Below, in pieces: positions 6,393 to 9,171 of a stretch of DNA of 9,171 nt. Source of the DNA: Gallionellaceae bacterium. Its GTDB lineage: Bacteria; Pseudomonadota; Gammaproteobacteria; Burkholderiales; Gallionellaceae. Made by a program: the position numbers and the translations under genes. Numbering within the stretch: the first letter of the stretch is position 1; every line of letters begins with the position of its first letter. The DNA is taken from the NCBI GenBank assembly GCA_030690855.1, contig JAUYFR010000149.1:1-9171 (forward strand), read 5' to 3'. The notes beneath the pieces are model-generated. The model was not told where the DNA came from and made no database searches. It saw nothing but the letters and a program-made list of their open reading frames with translations.

Positions 6393-7340
6393 ATGCTTTC
6401 ATCCACCGCTGATCACCTCTACTGGATGGCACGCAGCATGGAGCGTGCAGAAAATACGGCACGTATGCTGGACGTAACCTATCGCCTATCTTTGTTAAAG
6501 CATGCCAGTGCCGATCCTCATCACGAATGGCGGGCGATGCTTTCTATCAGCGGCTTGCATGAAGATTTTGAAGCGCGCTACCCGATACCGAATGCGGTAA
6601 ACGTGATGCACTTCATGACTTTGGATGAGAAAAATCCCGGCAGTATTTACAACAGTATTTTCAATGCGCGCGAAAACGCGCGTGCCGTGCGCGGCTCAAT
6701 CACTTCTGAAATGTGGGAAGCACTGAATATCACTTGGCTGGAAATGCGCAAAATCTATCAAGAGGGAATCGCTGAAGATGGCATCTCACGTTTTTTTGAT
6801 TGGGTGAAAGAGCGCTCACATCTTTCGCGCGGCATTACCCACGGTACGCTGTTGCGCGACGATACTTTCCGCTTTATTCGCCTCGGTACTTTTTTTGAGC
6901 GTGCCGACAACACTGCCCGCATCTTGGATGTGAAATATCACATCTTGTTACCCAGCGCAGATGACGTTGGTGGTGCGGCAGACTATTACCAGTGGGGGGC
7001 TTTGCTTCGTTCGGTTTCGGCGTTTGAATCGTATCGCAAAGTTTATCGTGATCAGATCACGCCTAAGCGAGTGGCGGAATTATTCGTCCTGCGACCCGAT
7101 ATGGCGCGTTCACTGATTACTTGTCTCAATGAAGTGAACCGATTGCTACAGGAAATTAATGGCCCTCGCTCTGCCGAAGTAATTCGGCGCTGTGGCCAGC
7201 TACACGGCAGTCTGCGTTACGGTGTTATCGACGACATTTTTGATCATGGCCTACACGAATATTTATCTGAATTTTTGGAGCAGCATTACAACTTGGGTGA
7301 CCTGATTAATAAAACATATTTCTGGTCCACCGATGAATGA
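6393..7340 (+). CDS. Alpha-E domain-containing protein (COG2307)
   Basis: This 315-residue, mostly helical cytoplasmic protein is the usual partner of the permuted ATP-grasp enzyme. Its biochemical role is not established. The start is the ATG at 6393, one base after the ATP-grasp stop, with GGAG 7 bases upstream; an upstream in-frame extension to 6357 overlaps the previous gene and lacks support. Family landmarks are MLSSTADHLYWMARSMERAE at the N-terminus, NARENARAVRGSITSEMWE (91-109) and HGTLLRDDTFRFIRLGTFFE (150-169). The motif MERAENTARMLDVTY (16-30) recurs as FERADNTARILDVKY (168-182), suggesting two related halves. The near-zero spacing implies stoichiometric co-expression and perhaps a complex with the ATP-grasp protein. 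Confidence 0.93.
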   Translation: MLSSTADHLYWMARSMERAENTARMLDVTYRLSLLKHASADPHHEWRAMLSISGLHEDFEARYPIPNAVNVMHFMTLDEKNPGSIYNSIFNARENARAVRGSITSEMWEALNITWLEMRKIYQEGIAEDGISRFFDWVKERSHLSRGITHGTLLRDDTFRFIRLGTFFERADNTARILDVKYHILLPSADDVGGAADYYQWGALLRSVSAFESYRKVYRDQITPKRVAELFVLRPDMARSLITCLNEVNRLLQEINGPRSAEVIRRCGQLHGSLRYGVIDDIFDHGLHEYLSEFLEQHYNLGDLINKTYFWSTDE

Positions 7341-7395
7341 TGGTTTATCTTCTGGAGTTGTGTTTCCCATTGGATAAATTTCGTAAGGAAAAAGT

Positions 7396-8121
7396 ATGAC
7401 CTATTGTGTAGCAACCATGATTGATGCGGGTATTGTCTTTGCATCAGATTCTCGTACCAATGCCGGCGTCGACAATATCTCAACGTTCCGCAAAATGAAG
7501 ACGTTTGAACGTGCCGGAGATCGAACATTGGTGATGGTTAATTCAGGTAACTTGGCGGTTACGCAGGCTACGGTAAACCACTTAGAGCAAGCGATTAAAC
7601 GCAACATTGAACCGAATTTAATGAGTGTCGGTTCGATGTACGAAGTGGCAGAATTGATTGGCCTTGCACTACGCGAAGTGCGCCAACGCGATGCGGCTTT
7701 TCTACTTGAAAACAACGTTGATTTCAGCGCGAACTTTATTGTCGGCGGACAGATTGGCGGAGAAAATCAGCGCTTATTTATGGTGTATTCGGAAGGCAAC
7801 TTCATTGAAGCGACTCCTGAAACACCGTACTTCCAGATCGGCGAGGTCAAATACGGCAAGCCGATCATCGACCGCGTCATCAGTGCAGAAACAAGCATGG
7901 AGGATGCGATTAAGTGTGTGCTGGTGTCTTTCGATTCGACCATGCGCTCAAATCTATCGGTGGGCATGCCAATTGATCTGGCCTGCTATCAGCGTGACTC
8001 GCTGCAACCTAGTCGCACCTATCGCTTTATTGAACAAGATAATTACATGTCTGATTTGCGTAAAAGCTGGGGTGAAGGCGTGCGCAGAGCCTTTGCGCAA
8101 TTGCCAAATTTTGAGTGGTAG
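7396..8121 (+). CDS. Anbu proteasome-type peptidase (COG3484)
   Basis: This 241-residue protein is a bacterial relative of HslV and the 20S proteasome beta subunit, an N-terminal nucleophile hydrolase that forms open ring or helical assemblies. The start is the ATG at 7396, with AAGGA 6 bases upstream. Removal of Met1 would expose Thr2 as the nucleophile (MTYCVATM). D18 in FASDSRTNAGVDNISTFRKM and K33 at its end match the supporting aspartate and lysine. The chain is family length with no propeptide. It lies 55 bases after the alpha-E gene, in the usual neighbourhood with ATP-grasp and transglutaminase genes. No unfoldase ATPase is encoded nearby, as is typical of Anbu. Its natural substrate is unknown; processing the product of its operon partners is a reasonable inference. 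Confidence 0.94.
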   Translation: MTYCVATMIDAGIVFASDSRTNAGVDNISTFRKMKTFERAGDRTLVMVNSGNLAVTQATVNHLEQAIKRNIEPNLMSVGSMYEVAELIGLALREVRQRDAAFLLENNVDFSANFIVGGQIGGENQRLFMVYSEGNFIEATPETPYFQIGEVKYGKPIIDRVISAETSMEDAIKCVLVSFDSTMRSNLSVGMPIDLACYQRDSLQPSRTYRFIEQDNYMSDLRKSWGEGVRRAFAQLPNFEW

Positions 8122-8130
8122 CAGCCGATT

Positions 8131-8165
8131 CCCTCTCCCTTGCAGGGAGAGGGCTAGGGTGAGGG
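8131..8165. repeat. REP-like GC-rich palindromic element between the Anbu and transglutaminase genes
   Basis: Perfect 10-base arms CCCTCTCCCT (8131-8140) and AGGGAGAGGG (8144-8153) flank a TGC loop, followed by CTAGGGTGAGGG (8154-8165). This composition is familiar from dispersed intergenic palindromes in many proteobacterial genomes. No T-run follows, so it is not a classical intrinsic terminator, but the RNA hairpin could dampen transcription or protect the upstream message in mid-operon. Copy number in this genome cannot be judged here. Confidence 0.7.
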
Positions 8166-8205
8166 TAGAAACCTGTTCACCTATGTTTTACTAGAAAGGT
8201 TTCAC

Positions 8206-9171
8206 ATGACCATCCGCGTTGCACTCAATCACCAAACCAGCTACCGCTTTGATCGTAATGTGCAACTGTGGCCACATGAAATTCGCTTGCGTCCTGCTGC
8301 TCATAGTCGCACGCCCATTCTGAGTTACTCGCTCAAGGTTGAACCTGCGGGACATTTTTTAAATTGGCAGCAGGACCCTTTTGGTAATTGGGTCGCGCGT
8401 TTAGTCTTTCCCGAAAAAGCCAAAGAACTCAAAGTCACGGTTGATTTGGTCGCCGACATGACGGTGATCAATCCCTTCGATTTTTTCATGGATGAGTTCG
8501 CTGAGAGCTTTCCTTTTGAATATCCTGAAGGGTTAAAGCGCGAACTTGGCCCTTACCTCGAAGCAGACCCCGCAACACCCTTGCTCGCAGATTGGCTAAA
8601 GCGCACTCGCAGCGAATTTCTGAAAGACGAAATGCGCACCATCGATATGCTGGTCGGCATTAATCAGCGTGTGCAGGGCGATGTTGGCTACATCGTGCGC
8701 TTGGAAGCCGGCGTGCAAACACCGGAACAAACTTTAGAACTTAAACGTGGTTCCTGTCGCGATTCCGCTTGGTTGCTGGTGCAAGCCTTGCGGCATATTG
8801 GTTTGGCTGCACGCTTTGCCTCCGGCTATTTGATTCAGCTTAAAGCCGACGTCAAAGCGCTCGATGGTCCTTCAGGTACTGAAGTTGATTTCACCGATTT
8901 ACATGCGTGGACCGAAGTTTATATTCCCGGTGCGGGTTGGATTGGTCTTGACCCGACCTCCGGCTTACTGGCGGGTGAGGGCCATATTCCTCTCGCCTGT
9001 ACTGCGATGCCGTCTTCTGCCGCGCCGGTGATTGGCGCGACCGAAGTCTGTGAATCGCATTTTGATTTCGCCATGCACGTCACGCGCATTCACGAAGATC
9101 CACGAGTAACTAAGCCTTACACCGAAGCACAGTGGCAAGCCATTCTCGACCTCGGCCATCAAGTAGATGTG
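8206..9171 (+). CDS. Transglutaminase-family protein, N-terminal part, truncated by window edge
   Basis: 322 residues are visible and the frame is still open at the end. Homologues found beside Anbu are often about 1,100 residues with a C-terminal DUF2126 region, so most of the gene probably lies outside. The start ATG has AAAGG 6 bases upstream. The N-terminal beta-rich domain (about 1-85, MTIRVALNHQTSYRF...) precedes a transglutaminase-like papain-fold core with its full triad: C184 (RGSCRDSAW), H233 (DLHAWTEVYIPGAGW) and D249 (GLDPTSG). Such proteins act as cysteine peptidases, amidases or acyl transferases on amide bonds. There is no signal peptide, so it is probably cytoplasmic like its operon partners. 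The 84-base gap from the Anbu gene contains a palindromic repeat but no visible promoter. Confidence 0.92.
   Translation, partial: MTIRVALNHQTSYRFDRNVQLWPHEIRLRPAAHSRTPILSYSLKVEPAGHFLNWQQDPFGNWVARLVFPEKAKELKVTVDLVADMTVINPFDFFMDEFAESFPFEYPEGLKRELGPYLEADPATPLLADWLKRTRSEFLKDEMRTIDMLVGINQRVQGDVGYIVRLEAGVQTPEQTLELKRGSCRDSAWLLVQALRHIGLAARFASGYLIQLKADVKALDGPSGTEVDFTDLHAWTEVYIPGAGWIGLDPTSGLLAGEGHIPLACTAMPSSAAPVIGATEVCESHFDFAMHVTRIHEDPRVTKPYTEAQWQAILDLGHQVDV

Noticed and set aside
7658..8194. Long plus-strand open frame overlapping the Anbu gene
   Set aside because: It is out of frame with an intact, strongly conserved peptidase, has no family resemblance and runs through the palindromic repeat; treated as a shadow.
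8122..8205. Intrinsic terminator after the Anbu gene
   Set aside because: The hairpin at 8131-8153 is followed by CTAGGGTGAGGG, not a T-run, and matches a dispersed-repeat style.

Overview
The window looks like part of a mid-GC proteobacterial chromosome. A betaproteobacterium is my best guess, from the composition and from the typical gene set of circularly permuted ATP-grasp protein, alpha-E protein, Anbu protease and large transglutaminase. The lineage is inference only. I see no rRNA, tRNA, CRISPR array, insertion sequence or prophage gene.

Layout. On the minus strand, reading leftward, are a periplasmic substrate-binding protein (527-1522) and the start of its ABC permease (runs off at base 1). 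They form one operon of the nitrate/sulfonate/taurine-type importer class. A 382-bp divergent control region (1523-1904) follows. On the plus strand come a metallo-beta-lactamase-fold hydrolase of the N-acyl homoserine lactonase family (1905-2684) and, overlapping it by 4 bases, a PAS-PAS-GGDEF-EAL cyclic-di-GMP enzyme with all key motifs intact (2681-4819). A 159-bp gap leads into the second plus-strand operon: ATP-grasp protein (4979-6391), alpha-E protein (6393-7340), Anbu proteasome-type peptidase (7396-8121), a GC-rich palindromic repeat (8131-8165), and the N-terminal 322 residues of a large transglutaminase-family protein (8206 to the window end).

The most interesting signal is regulatory. 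All three transcription units are preceded, in the right orientation and 20-50 bases before the chosen start codon, by the same sigma-54 (RpoN) -24/-12 pattern TGGC-N8-TGCT. The divergent region also holds two 17-bp dyads of NtrC form (TGCAC-N7-GTGCA, one exact and one with a single mismatch). A perfect-consensus IHF site lies between the nearer dyad and the lactonase promoter. Read together, the importer, the lactonase/c-di-GMP pair and the ATP-grasp/alpha-E/Anbu/transglutaminase system look like one RpoN regulon, plausibly responding to nitrogen limitation. The binding protein resembles, from memory, those encoded near urea/guanidine carboxylases, which would fit nitrogen scavenging. No guanidine riboswitch is visible.

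How the genes may work together (inference): the importer brings in a small nitrogenous solute. The lactonase and c-di-GMP enzyme, which are translationally coupled, could shift signalling or lifestyle under the same stress. The ATP-grasp/alpha-E/transglutaminase/Anbu cluster is a widespread but poorly understood system, proposed to make and process an amide- or peptide-linked product.
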